Source: a virus
Strand: one strand, 5' to 3'
IMG/VR virus record: IMGVR_UViG_3300023174_000039
Span: 186,001-250,000 of that record
Length of the DNA stretch: 64,000 nucleotides
Below are positions 48,946-57,119 of the stretch, one piece after another; position 1 is the stretch's first letter; every line of letters starts with the position of its first letter. The translations under genes and the position numbers were made by a program. Under the pieces are notes generated by a model. The model did not search any database. It saw nothing but the letters and a program-made list of their open reading frames with translations, and was not told where the DNA came from.

Positions 48946-48970
48946 CACAAATTTCGTGTTTTGCTACAAT
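48942..48970 (+). promoter_or_regulatory. Sigma70-like promoter of the MoxR gene
   Basis: TTGACA at 48942-48947 overlaps the previous stop, 17 bases, TACAAT at 48965-48970 preceded by TTTGC. Confidence 0.8.
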
Positions 48971-49013
48971 AGAAGCTTAGTTAGTTAATTTCAACCCTAG
49001 AAAGGCACAGCCC

Positions 49014-50096
49014 ATGTCAGATACCCGCACCGTCACAGCCGTACAGGCTCGTAAATCCTTGCTTAAAGCATTTAAAGTCCAACGTCCCTTGTTCTTGTGG
49101 GGTCCTCCAGGCATCGGTAAATCCGAGCTTGTGGAGAATATCACTCGAGATCTTGGTGGCTACATGATCGACCTGCGCTTGGGTCAGATGGAGCCCACAG
49201 ACATTCGTGGTATTCCGTTCTATAACAAGGACTCGGGCAAGATGGACTGGGCTCCCCCAGTAGAACTACCCGATGATGAACTGGCCAGCCAGTATCCTGT
49301 TGTGGTCCTGTTCCTAGACGAACTTAATAGTGCCGCACCCAGTGTCCAGAGCGCCGCTTATCAACTTATTTTGAACCGTCGTATTGGCAAATACAAGTTA
49401 CCAGACAATGTTGTAATGGTTGCCGCAGGTAATCGTGAGAGTGACAAAGGTGTTACTTATCGTATGCCTACTCCGCTTGCCAATCGTTTCATCCACCAAG
49501 AGATGAAAGTGGACTTTGCGTCTTGGCAAGAGTGGGCTGTTCTAAACAAGATCCACAAAGACGTTGTGGGTTATTTGAGTTTTGCCAAGCAAGACTTATA
49601 CGACTTTGATGCCAAGAGTGCCAGTCGTGCTTTTGCTACTCCACGTTCATGGAGTTTTGTAAGCGAGCTCTTAGATGACGAGTGCGACAACGACACCTTA
49701 ACCAACTTAATTGCTGGTACAGTAGGTGAAGGTCTTGCTGTTAAGTTTATGGCTCACCGCAAGGTTGCCAGCAAGATGCCTAATCCTTTAGACATCCTTA
49801 AAGGCAAGGTCAAGGACTTGAATGTCAAAGAGGTCAGTGCCATGTACAGTTTGGTGATCTCCATGTGCTACGAGCTCAAGGCCGCTGTGGAAAACAAGAC
49901 AGCAGACAAAGAGTTCCACGACATGGCAGATAACTTCCTGGGCTACATGATGAAGAACTTTGAGACAGAGTTGACAGTTATGGGTGCTCGTATTGCTCTT
50001 ACCACATACGACTTACCGTTCCTGCCTACCAAGCTCAAGAACTTTGATGAGTTCCATCAGCGTTTTGGTAAGTACATTTTGCAGGCATCCGCTTAA
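49014..50096 (+). CDS. MoxR-type AAA+ ATPase
   Basis: 360 residues. Walker A GPPGIGKS at 30-37, Walker B LFLDE at about 99-103, sensor AAGNRES near 141 and a TPLANRF arginine-finger region near 155 are complete. MoxR ATPases act with VWA proteins to remodel or activate target complexes. The VWA partner is the next gene, behind its own promoter. Confidence 0.9.
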   Translation: MSDTRTVTAVQARKSLLKAFKVQRPLFLWGPPGIGKSELVENITRDLGGYMIDLRLGQMEPTDIRGIPFYNKDSGKMDWAPPVELPDDELASQYPVVVLFLDELNSAAPSVQSAAYQLILNRRIGKYKLPDNVVMVAAGNRESDKGVTYRMPTPLANRFIHQEMKVDFASWQEWAVLNKIHKDVVGYLSFAKQDLYDFDAKSASRAFATPRSWSFVSELLDDECDNDTLTNLIAGTVGEGLAVKFMAHRKVASKMPNPLDILKGKVKDLNVKEVSAMYSLVISMCYELKAAVENKTADKEFHDMADNFLGYMMKNFETELTVMGARIALTTYDLPFLPTKLKNFDEFHQRFGKYILQASA

Positions 50097-50103
50097 TTAA
50101 TTA

Positions 50104-50154
50104 GGAGGGTGGTGTTCAAAAAAACACAGGGCTGTGTCGCACTGCCCTCCTCTT
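50104..50154 (+). terminator. Terminator-like hairpin
   Basis: AGGAGGG and CCCTCCT, separated by about 34 bases with an inner ACAC/GTGT stem, followed by a T-rich run. It ends the MoxR unit just before the next promoter. Confidence 0.6.
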
Positions 50155-50158
50155 TAAC

Positions 50159-50187
50159 TTGACCAGTAAATTGCTCTTTGCTATAAT
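50159..50187 (+). promoter_or_regulatory. Sigma70-like promoter of the VWA gene
   Basis: TTGACC at 50159-50164, 17 bases, TATAAT at 50182-50187 preceded by TTTGC. Confidence 0.8.
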
Positions 50188-50213
50188 ACGTTATACAAAT
50201 TAGAAAGGCATAT

Positions 50214-51509
50214 ATGACATCTACTACTGCAACAAAAGAAGACAAGAAGAAGTTTGCCAACCTTCTAGGCAAAACAGATCCCAAACTTGACCGAGAAGTA
50301 CGAGAGATGCTTATCACTGCTCGTGTAGGCCTGTTGCTCAAGGCCAGTTTCTTTGGTAACTTGGCAACACGGTTGAAACTTGTTAACGCAGACGAGTGGT
50401 GCTCTACTGCCGCAACAGATGGCAGAAACTTCTATTACAATAGCCGCTTCATTAAAATGTTGCGTCCCAAAGAAATCGAATTCTTGTTTGGGCACGAGGT
50501 GCTACATTGTGTATATGACCACTTTGGACGTAGAGGTGAGCGAGATCACCAGTTGTTTAACATTGCCAATGACTATTGTGTAAACGCAGATTTGATCAAG
50601 CACCGTGTGGGTGAGAAGATCACTACAGTGCCTTGTTTGCACAATCCCAAGTATGATGGCATGAGCTCGGAAGAGATCTACGATATCTTGTACGAGAAGG
50701 CAGAGAAAATTGATGTGGGCAAGTTGTTGGATCAGATGATCGACGAGCACTTAGACGGCGAAGGCGATCCCGACGGTGATGGCGACAGTGATGGTGAGGA
50801 CGGCGACAAAAAAGGCAAGGGCCGACCAGTACTGACCCCAGAAGAGCGTCAGCAAATTAAAGACGAGATTAAGGAAGCCATGTTGGCGGCTGCCGCTACA
50901 GTAGACGGCGCAGGTAACTTGCCCGCAGGCGTTAAGCGTCTTATTAAAGAGCTCACAGAGCCCCAGATGAACTGGAGAGAACTGCTCCGTATGCAATTAG
51001 AGAGCACTATTAAGAGTGACTACACCTGGATGCGAGCAAGCCGCAAGGGCTGGCACATGGATGCTGTCATGCCTGGCATGAAGGTAGAGCCCATGATTGA
51101 TATTGCTGTGGCACTGGACGCTTCCGGCTCCATTAGCGAGACCATGCTAAAGGACTTCTTGGGTGAGATACAGGGTATCATGGACTCGTTCCCTGCATAC
51201 AAAATTCACGTTATTACTTTTGATACAGAGGCATATAACCCTGCACAATACGACAGTGACAACTTGGAAGACATTTGCGACTACGAGGTCAAAGGTGGCG
51301 GTGGTACAGACTTTGACTGTGTGTTTAACTACTTAAAGGCAGAGGAAATTGAGCCCAAGCGTCTTGTAGTGTTTACAGATGGCTACCCGTTTGGTAGCTG
51401 GGGAGACCCAGCCTATGCAGATACAGTTTGGATCTTGCATGGCACAAGAACTATTGAGCCGCCATTTGGGCAGTATGCGTATTATGGAGAGGACTTGGAT
51501 GACCATTGA
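50214..51509 (+). CDS. VWA-like metallopeptidase-type protein (DUF2201)
   Basis: 431 residues. HEVLH at 94-98 is a zinc HExxH motif, NIANDYCVNADLI follows, then an acidic low-complexity linker at about 183-202. The C-terminal VWA domain has the metal-ion-dependent site DASGS at 302-306 and GGGGTDF near 365. Partner of the upstream MoxR ATPase. The same pair occurs widely in phages and bacteria; substrate here unknown. Confidence 0.88.
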   Translation: MTSTTATKEDKKKFANLLGKTDPKLDREVREMLITARVGLLLKASFFGNLATRLKLVNADEWCSTAATDGRNFYYNSRFIKMLRPKEIEFLFGHEVLHCVYDHFGRRGERDHQLFNIANDYCVNADLIKHRVGEKITTVPCLHNPKYDGMSSEEIYDILYEKAEKIDVGKLLDQMIDEHLDGEGDPDGDGDSDGEDGDKKGKGRPVLTPEERQQIKDEIKEAMLAAAATVDGAGNLPAGVKRLIKELTEPQMNWRELLRMQLESTIKSDYTWMRASRKGWHMDAVMPGMKVEPMIDIAVALDASGSISETMLKDFLGEIQGIMDSFPAYKIHVITFDTEAYNPAQYDSDNLEDICDYEVKGGGGTDFDCVFNYLKAEEIEPKRLVVFTDGYPFGSWGDPAYADTVWILHGTRTIEPPFGQYAYYGEDLDDH

Positions 51510-51696
51510 TAAAATCTCAGAGTGGAACACCCAAGTCTTTCAACGTAGCGAGATAAAGAAAACAGAGCAACGGCACAACGATGCCGTTACCGAGCAACAA
51601 AACATCAAGGCACGTCGAGAAGCAGATGAATTGAAACGTGTTGAGATGAACCGGTACATGAATCGTCCGGGACAGAATGTAGATAGGATGGCCTAA
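51499..51696 (+). CDS. Small coiled-coil protein
   Basis: 65 residues overlapping the VWA gene by 11 bases. Highly charged helix throughout (EIKKTEQRHNDAVTEQQNIK). Unknown; probably part of the MoxR-VWA operon. Confidence 0.6.
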   Translation: MTIDKISEWNTQVFQRSEIKKTEQRHNDAVTEQQNIKARREADELKRVEMNRYMNRPGQNVDRMA

Positions 51697-51830
51697 TGCA
51701 AGACTTTCTCAGTGCATTAAATTGGTTTGTGATGGGTGCCGCGGTAGGATACTGCTGGCATCCTATTTGGGAAATAGCCAAGAAGATTTTTACAGAGGCT
51801 CTTAAGGCCAGACAGGATTGGAAGCAATGA
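51696..51830 (+). CDS. Small single-span membrane protein
   Basis: 44 residues. The TAATG start overlaps the previous stop. Residues 6-28 (SALNWFVMGAAVGYCW and on) form one hydrophobic segment with a basic C-terminal tail. Too short for a family call. Confidence 0.55.
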   Translation: MQDFLSALNWFVMGAAVGYCWHPIWEIAKKIFTEALKARQDWKQ

Positions 51831-52015
51831 CAGACCGTTTTGATTTTGAGCAACAAATTATGAGTTGCTGGGGCATGGTTGATGACGTCAAGTTGTTGGC
51901 CAAGCGAGGTGCAGGGAGTGCCGATTTTGAGGCATTGTCCGCTGTTTATCATCATAAGTTTGAAGAACTGTTTGAACAGTTTGAAACACTTGTACACGAA
52001 AGAAAACTAACATGA
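51827..52015 (+). CDS. Small acidic helical protein
   Basis: 62 residues from the ATGA overlap with the membrane peptide gene. Helical with FEQQIMSCWGMVDDVKLLA, a pattern I recall from T4-like marine phages. Unknown function. Confidence 0.6.
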   Translation: MTDRFDFEQQIMSCWGMVDDVKLLAKRGAGSADFEALSAVYHHKFEELFEQFETLVHERKLT

Positions 52016-52191
52016 GTGCTTTTAGAACATGGTATATCACGCACCAAGATGCTATTACTTGGTTTATTATTGGGCTGTGCGTTGGGCAAGGCATTCATGA
52101 ACTTGCCGCAGGAAACTACACATCGGCTGCATTTAACTTTGCGGTTGCTGGCGTTAATTATTTCCTGTCAGGTTACAAGATGAAAATGTAA
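52012..52191 (+). CDS. Small membrane protein, two spans
   Basis: 59 residues with two hydrophobic stretches, AITWFIIGLCVGQGI at about 14-28 and AAFNFAVAGVNYFL at about 39-52. ATGA and TAATG overlaps bind it to both neighbours. A holin-like role is possible by size, but there is no lysis gene nearby. Confidence 0.55.
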   Translation: MSAFRTWYITHQDAITWFIIGLCVGQGIHELAAGNYTSAAFNFAVAGVNYFLSGYKMKM

Positions 52192-52430
52192 TGGGCAATC
52201 AATCTGATTACTTTAATCGCATTGGCTATCAGCCAATTTGGTACATTGGTGATCGCGTGTTTGGTCACTGGAACAATATTCCGTTTGTTGGTACTGTGGG
52301 CAATGATACTGTGATCAATCACATTGAAGGTCCACGTATTACGGTGCATTTAGATTTGCCTATCAAACATAACGGTCAAGTGCATCATATTGTTGTGGTC
52401 ACACATAAGGATATCAAGGAATACAAGTGA
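52191..52430 (+). CDS. Small beta-rich hypothetical protein
   Basis: 79 residues; RIGYQPIWYIGDRVFGHWN opens an SH3-like strand set. Unknown; overlaps both neighbours. Confidence 0.6.
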   Translation: MGNQSDYFNRIGYQPIWYIGDRVFGHWNNIPFVGTVGNDTVINHIEGPRITVHLDLPIKHNGQVHHIVVVTHKDIKEYK

Positions 52431-52666
52431 AAACTCGAGAAGAGATCATTCACTCAATGTGTGTGATGTACAGAGAAGATTATGAAGTGCCAAAAATAGC
52501 CACAGATCCACCTTGGGTACGTGGCATGACTGCATTAGAACGTCGTGGACTGTGGCGTGTGATGGAACAAATTTACGATATTAACATTAAACCAGTTTTG
52601 GAAAAGAAGTATGGAAACCAAACTACAGAATCTAGTAGAACAAGTAGGAACCGACGTAAGCGGTAA
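52427..52666 (+). CDS. Small hypothetical protein, GTG start
   Basis: 79 residues from a GTG overlapping the previous stop. A helix with WVRGMTALERRGLWRVMEQIY and a Ser/Arg-rich tail RTSRNRRKR, possibly RNA- or DNA-binding. It overlaps the next gene by 56 bases. Confidence 0.55.
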   Translation: MKTREEIIHSMCVMYREDYEVPKIATDPPWVRGMTALERRGLWRVMEQIYDINIKPVLEKKYGNQTTESSRTSRNRRKR

Positions 52667-52793
52667 ATGGATTGCAGTTGGCAAGATTGATCAACTGGCC
52701 AATTTAATTGTGAGAGAATGTATGTATAACTTGTATCTGAACGGATACGATGATGCAATGAACCAGCTTAAAGAGCATTTTGGGATCAAATAA
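52611..52793 (+). CDS. Small hypothetical protein
   Basis: 60 residues, helical, started inside the previous gene in another frame. Sequence is well mixed and protein-like (GKWIAVGKIDQLANLIVRE). Unknown function. Confidence 0.5.
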   Translation: METKLQNLVEQVGTDVSGKWIAVGKIDQLANLIVRECMYNLYLNGYDDAMNQLKEHFGIK

Positions 52794-52829
52794 AAATCAC
52801 CACCAAGTATTTTCTCGTTAAATATTTGC

Positions 52830-53054
52830 ATGGAAAATACTCAACTAACAATCACTGACATGGTTTCTATCAAGAACATCATTGATGCGGCTTGCAATCG
52901 CGGTGCATTCAAAGCTGCCGAGATGAAGCATGTTGGCGAGCTATACGAAAAACTCGGTCACTTTATTGAGGCTGTGCAGGCGCAGGCTGTGCAGGGAACA
53001 ACATTCCCTACAAAAGAAGAAACTGCAAATCAACAAGGAGAAGCAAATGCTTAA
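52830..53054 (+). CDS. Small hypothetical protein
   Basis: 74 residues, helical, with a Gln/Ala-rich tail. TAAATA (52819-52824) ends five bases before the ATG and there is no ribosome site, again suggesting a leaderless transcript. It overlaps the next gene by 8 bases. Confidence 0.6.
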   Translation: MENTQLTITDMVSIKNIIDAACNRGAFKAAEMKHVGELYEKLGHFIEAVQAQAVQGTTFPTKEETANQQGEANA

Positions 53055-53778
53055 ACACATCGGAAGACACGGAGACCGCAAGGTTGCAATTTTATTTAGA
53101 GAAGTACCTGGCGAGGACCACATGTGCCTTGTGATTTATCCAGAGACTTTGCCAACACACATTCATGATTCAATCATGAAAACCTTGGAAAGTCCAGTGG
53201 GACAACAGGCCACTAACTTGGCAGATGCTTTGCACCGCGGAGTGTTACCAGATGGTCGTCCACAACTAGAAGCCTTGCATCGTGAGGGTATGATCAAGAA
53301 GATTCCTAGTAATCAAGTCATTGTGACGCCTAATGCTCAGAGCAACGTCAAGCTAGACGAACTCAACCGTATTATCAAAGAGATGGAAACAGGTGAGGCT
53401 GCTATCAATCGCTTGCGTGAAATTGACAAGAGCACCGGCCTAGTTGATCCTGCTGTAAAGCGCAAAGCTGAAGCAGAATTCAAACGTGTGCAAGAGCGTA
53501 ATGCACAACAACCCGAACCGTTGATCGCATCAACTGATGGTGCACTTGACGATAAGTCGCTTGCCATGAACATGTTGTCACAGGCCAAACGCATGGAATC
53601 TGAAGCCAAGGGCATGATTGCCGAAGCCGCAAGAATGAAAAAAGATGCTCAGCGCATGTACCCTGCTGTGAATCTAAACAACTTTACCCCGCCAGTACAA
53701 GCGCAGGCACAACCTACTACCACCGCCCCACGTCGTGGTCGTCCACCCAAGGTAGTGTCAGCTGATGCAGTTCAGTGA
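53047..53778 (+). CDS. Phage protein with coiled coil and AT-hook-like end
   Basis: 243 residues from the ATG behind AAGGAGAAGC. N-terminal folded part (to about 85), a helical coiled middle (about 105-205) and a Pro/Thr-rich tail with RRGRPPKV, an AT-hook-like DNA minor-groove motif. I recall the family from marine T4-like phages, without known function. DNA binding is inferred from the tail only. Confidence 0.65.
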   Translation: MLKHIGRHGDRKVAILFREVPGEDHMCLVIYPETLPTHIHDSIMKTLESPVGQQATNLADALHRGVLPDGRPQLEALHREGMIKKIPSNQVIVTPNAQSNVKLDELNRIIKEMETGEAAINRLREIDKSTGLVDPAVKRKAEAEFKRVQERNAQQPEPLIASTDGALDDKSLAMNMLSQAKRMESEAKGMIAEAARMKKDAQRMYPAVNLNNFTPPVQAQAQPTTTAPRRGRPPKVVSADAVQ

Positions 53779-54067
53779 TGAGTTCCTGGCCAAGTGGGAA
53801 CACATCATTGAAGAAGTAAACAAGACTGAAATCCCACTTGAGTGCATTAAAAAAGTTGTAATTAGATTGCATGGCAAGAAACAACGGACCATCAATCTAG
53901 CTACACTAAAAAAACAAGGTCTTGACATGGACGAATTAGAAATTGTCTTGACCCGCACACTAACTGAATTTGGCGACGAAGTCAAAGACATTGACTTTGT
54001 GGTTGATGTCAGCGAAGTAGCCAAACTTTTACAACCCGAAACTGACAAACTCCTTAACGGACTATAA
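53765..54067 (+). CDS. Hypothetical phage protein
   Basis: 100 residues, overlapping the previous gene by 14 bases. FSDEFLAKWEHIIEEVNK, then alternating helix and strand with ECIKKVVIRLHGKKQRTIN. It is a pattern shared by uncharacterised T4-like cyanophage proteins. Function unknown. Confidence 0.65.
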   Translation: MQFSDEFLAKWEHIIEEVNKTEIPLECIKKVVIRLHGKKQRTINLATLKKQGLDMDELEIVLTRTLTEFGDEVKDIDFVVDVSEVAKLLQPETDKLLNGL

Positions 54068-54072
54068 ATAAC

Positions 54073-54744
54073 ATGGATGTTCAATTACTATCCTATTCAC
54101 AACCAACAGAGAGATTTGCAGATATGGGCATCGGCGATGCGCAGGAACTCATTGCGTATTGCGCCCGTGTCAGCAATCCCTCCAATCAGCTCAACACAGA
54201 TACATCAGACAAACTTATCAGATACTTGGTCAAGCACCAGCACTGGAGCCCACTCGAAATGGTGTCAGCCTGCATGGAAATCACCACAACAAGAGATATT
54301 GCAAGACAAATCCTTAGACACCGAAGCTTTAGTTTCCAAGAGTTCTCTCAACGCTATGCTGACCCAACGAAGGATCTCAGCTTTGTTACAAGAGAAGCTA
54401 GACTGCAAGACACAAAGAATAGACAAAACAGTGTAGAGACAGAAGACGTGTTGTTACAGAACGAATGGTTCCGTGCGCAACAACGAGTTATCTATGCTGC
54501 CAAACGTGAATACGAATGGGCAATTAAAAATGGTATTGCCAAAGAACAAGCCAGAGCTGTGTTACCTGAAGGTCTAATTGAGAGCCGCCTTTACATGAAC
54601 GGCACCTTGCGTTCATGGATTCACTTTATTGAACTGCGCAGTGCCAATGGCACACAAAAAGAACACCAAGAGATTGCAAGAGCATGTGCTCAAGCTATTA
54701 CAGCAATCTTTCCAATGGCAGCCGACTTGGTTGCCCAAGACTAA
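54073..54744 (+). CDS. thyX: Flavin-dependent thymidylate synthase
   Basis: 223 residues. The ThyX motif RHRSFSFQEFSQR is at 82-94, preceded by HQHWSPLEMVSACMEI and followed by a C-terminal LPEGLIESRLYMNGTLRSW region (about 163-181) typical of the dUMP/FAD site. It makes dTMP from dUMP using methylene-tetrahydrofolate and FAD. TATAAATA (54063-54070) ends two bases before the start. Confidence 0.95.
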   Translation: MDVQLLSYSQPTERFADMGIGDAQELIAYCARVSNPSNQLNTDTSDKLIRYLVKHQHWSPLEMVSACMEITTTRDIARQILRHRSFSFQEFSQRYADPTKDLSFVTREARLQDTKNRQNSVETEDVLLQNEWFRAQQRVIYAAKREYEWAIKNGIAKEQARAVLPEGLIESRLYMNGTLRSWIHFIELRSANGTQKEHQEIARACAQAITAIFPMAADLVAQD

Positions 54745-54764
54745 TCCTCGTGCTATACTAGCAT

Positions 54765-55094
54765 ATGGCAATAACAAACAGACCCGAATCTGACTACAAA
54801 CACTGGCAACCTGAACGAGTCGAAGTCATCGGTGATCGTGCTGTGCAGTTTAGTGATATATGTGTACACGAGTTCACCATGGGTGATGTTGAAGATCCAG
54901 AACTATATGCCGCACAGCCGCTATGGGAATGGCAAGAGTCCGAAGCAGGCAAGTGGGTTATGGAGCATGCTGTTGAAAAACCTTATTGGATACAGTCGTT
55001 AGATTATAATTCATGGGGGCATAGATTCAAAGTTATGGCACGTATGAGCAAGCAAGACCAAACTTTTTGGACATTGAAATGGGGCAACAAATGA
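54765..55094 (+). CDS. Hypothetical phage protein, leaderless
   Basis: 109 residues. TATACT (54754-54759) ends five bases before the ATG, so the mRNA may have no leader. The protein is acidic with many Trp (WQESEAGKWVMEHAVEKPYW), and looks like a small soluble phage protein. I do not know the family. Confidence 0.6.
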   Translation: MAITNRPESDYKHWQPERVEVIGDRAVQFSDICVHEFTMGDVEDPELYAAQPLWEWQESEAGKWVMEHAVEKPYWIQSLDYNSWGHRFKVMARMSKQDQTFWTLKWGNK

Positions 55095-56059
55095 AAATAT
55101 TAGTAACAGGTGGCTTGGGACTTATCGGTCACAATGTTGTACAACGATTAGAAGCCAAAGAACACGAAGTAATCATCACAGATACTCGTACCAACTACGG
55201 CATTATTCCGCAGGCAGAACTTGACTACTTGATGGCGGAACGGTTAAAAAAGATATCAGGCAAAAATATCTATCATGTTGATATTACTGATGCTGACAAC
55301 TTTGATTGGCTAGTGAACAAGCACAAGCCCGAAGTAATCATTCACATGGCAAGTTTTCCCCGACAGAAAGTTGTCAACGCCAACCCTGCTTGGGGCAGTC
55401 GTGTTATGATGGAAGGCTTGATCAACGTTTGTGAGAGTGCCAAAAAACACGGTGTAGAACGTGTTGTGTACATTTCAAGTTCAATGGTATATGGCGACTT
55501 TGAAGATCAAGTCGAAGAAGACTACGACTGTAAACCCATTGGCCAATATGGCATTATGAAATTAACTGGAGAAGACATTGTCAAAGACTACCATCGTCGC
55601 GGTGCTTTCGATTATGCTGTTATTAGGCCTAGTGCTGTATACGGCCCCTTGGATGTGGAAGACCGAGTCGTGGCAAAATTTATGCTCGGCGCCATGCGAG
55701 GAGGCGTTCTCCGAGTTAATGGGGCAGGGGAGACGCTAGACTTTACCTATGTGGATGATGCCGCAGACGGCATTGTGGCGGCAGCTACTCGTATCATGGC
55801 TCGTAATAGCACTTATAACATTACCAAATCACATTCAGTGAGCTTGTTAGAAGCCGCAGAAATGATTGTTAAAATTGTTGGCAAGGGTACCATTGAGTGC
55901 AAAGACAAAGACGCAGACTTTCCGTCACGTGGAGCACTAAACATTGACCGTGCTAGAACAATTCTAGGTTATGATCCCAAAGTGGATGTACAAGAAGGAT
56001 TCCAAAATTACTTCAACTGGCTTAACAATTCCGTTTACTGGTCTAAAAAAGCAGTATAA
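55091..56059 (+). CDS. Nucleotide-sugar epimerase/dehydratase (extended SDR)
   Basis: 322 residues from the ATG at 55091. GGLGLIGHN at 7-15 binds NAD, DITDAD near 70 and VYISSSMVYGD near 134 give the catalytic Ser region, and YGIMK is the YxxxK motif at about 159. A C-terminal TLDFTYVDDAADGI fits the substrate lid. Substrate not certain; the aminotransferase next to it suggests an amino-sugar path. Confidence 0.85.
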   Translation: MKILVTGGLGLIGHNVVQRLEAKEHEVIITDTRTNYGIIPQAELDYLMAERLKKISGKNIYHVDITDADNFDWLVNKHKPEVIIHMASFPRQKVVNANPAWGSRVMMEGLINVCESAKKHGVERVVYISSSMVYGDFEDQVEEDYDCKPIGQYGIMKLTGEDIVKDYHRRGAFDYAVIRPSAVYGPLDVEDRVVAKFMLGAMRGGVLRVNGAGETLDFTYVDDAADGIVAAATRIMARNSTYNITKSHSVSLLEAAEMIVKIVGKGTIECKDKDADFPSRGALNIDRARTILGYDPKVDVQEGFQNYFNWLNNSVYWSKKAV

Positions 56060-57119
56060 CAATCTCCGCACAGAGATTTTAGACGCCACTGACGAAGTTC
56101 TTCGCAGTGGTCAACTCATGAACGGCAACAACACCGTTGAGTTTGAAGCATGGCTTGCAAAACGCAATCATGTACGTTATGCAGTAACTTGTCATTCAGG
56201 CACACATGCACTTGAAATTCTAGCCAGTTACTGGGCAACATGCGACCGTCTTGCACCACATCCTCCTACTGTGTTAATACCCTCAATGACTTATGTGGCC
56301 ACTGCCAATGCATTTATACGTGCAGGCTGGGATATACACATCATTGACACAGACATACACGGCCTAATAGATGTCAACAAAATACCCGAAAATTTAAGTT
56401 ACCAGGCCATTGTAATGGTTGGCTTGTATGGTGCGGCTGTAACACATCACGGCAATGTTCGTGCCTGGAACCAATGGCTACATCGTGATACCATTATAAT
56501 TGAAGATGCCGCACAACATTGGTTGGCAGCAGGTAGCGCCAGGACTGGTCGTGGTGGCGCTGCCATCAGTTTTGATCCCATGAAGAACTTGGCTTGTTAT
56601 GGCAATGGTGGTGCTGTGGTTACAGACAATCTGGATCTAGCAGAATATGCAAGGGCCTGGCGTGACAACGGTAAACCTACGCATCGTAATCCTGGAACTA
56701 ACAGCCGCATGAGTGAACTAGACTGTGCTCATATGTTGGTCAAAGCAAAGCACATTGATCAGTGGCAGGCACGTAGACAAAGTATTGCCGATCACTGGTG
56801 TGAAAGATTTAAAAATGCAAACATACGCTGTTTGATCAACGACTCAAATGCACACAACCATGCTGTGCATAAGTTTGTGATAGATGCTGATGGTCGAGAT
56901 ACACTAAAGGCCAATCTCTCTCTGCGCAAAATTGATACACGAGTGCATTATGCAAATCCCTTGCATGAAATGAGTTTGTATCGTGCATATCCAGGTCCTG
57001 ATATGCTGGCCGCAAGTTCTAGTCTTGCTCGTCGTGTGCTAAGTCTGCCTATCTATCCTGAACTAACAGACCTAGAAGTTGAATACATCAGCGATCAGGT
57101 GTTAGACTGCGTCGCATAA
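55971..57119 (+). CDS. DegT/DnrJ/EryC1/StrS aminotransferase
   Basis: 382 residues. IPFTGLKKQYNNL at about 20 is the usual family start; HSGTHALEI at about 81, EDAAQHWL at about 180 and SFDPMKNLACYGNGG at about 200-214 with the PLP Lys are all present. The start is unsure: the ATG at 55971 lies 89 bases inside the epimerase gene, with another at 55986. It would aminate a keto-sugar made by the epimerase. Its 3' end overlaps the giant minus-strand gene by 32 bases. Confidence 0.85.
   Translation: MIPKWMYKKDSKITSTGLTIPFTGLKKQYNNLRTEILDATDEVLRSGQLMNGNNTVEFEAWLAKRNHVRYAVTCHSGTHALEILASYWATCDRLAPHPPTVLIPSMTYVATANAFIRAGWDIHIIDTDIHGLIDVNKIPENLSYQAIVMVGLYGAAVTHHGNVRAWNQWLHRDTIIIEDAAQHWLAAGSARTGRGGAAISFDPMKNLACYGNGGAVVTDNLDLAEYARAWRDNGKPTHRNPGTNSRMSELDCAHMLVKAKHIDQWQARRQSIADHWCERFKNANIRCLINDSNAHNHAVHKFVIDADGRDTLKANLSLRKIDTRVHYANPLHEMSLYRAYPGPDMLAASSSLARRVLSLPIYPELTDLEVEYISDQVLDCVA

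Noticed and set aside
52012-52191. Small two-span membrane protein considered as a holin.
   Set aside because: No endolysin or spanin gene is close and the size alone is not enough.
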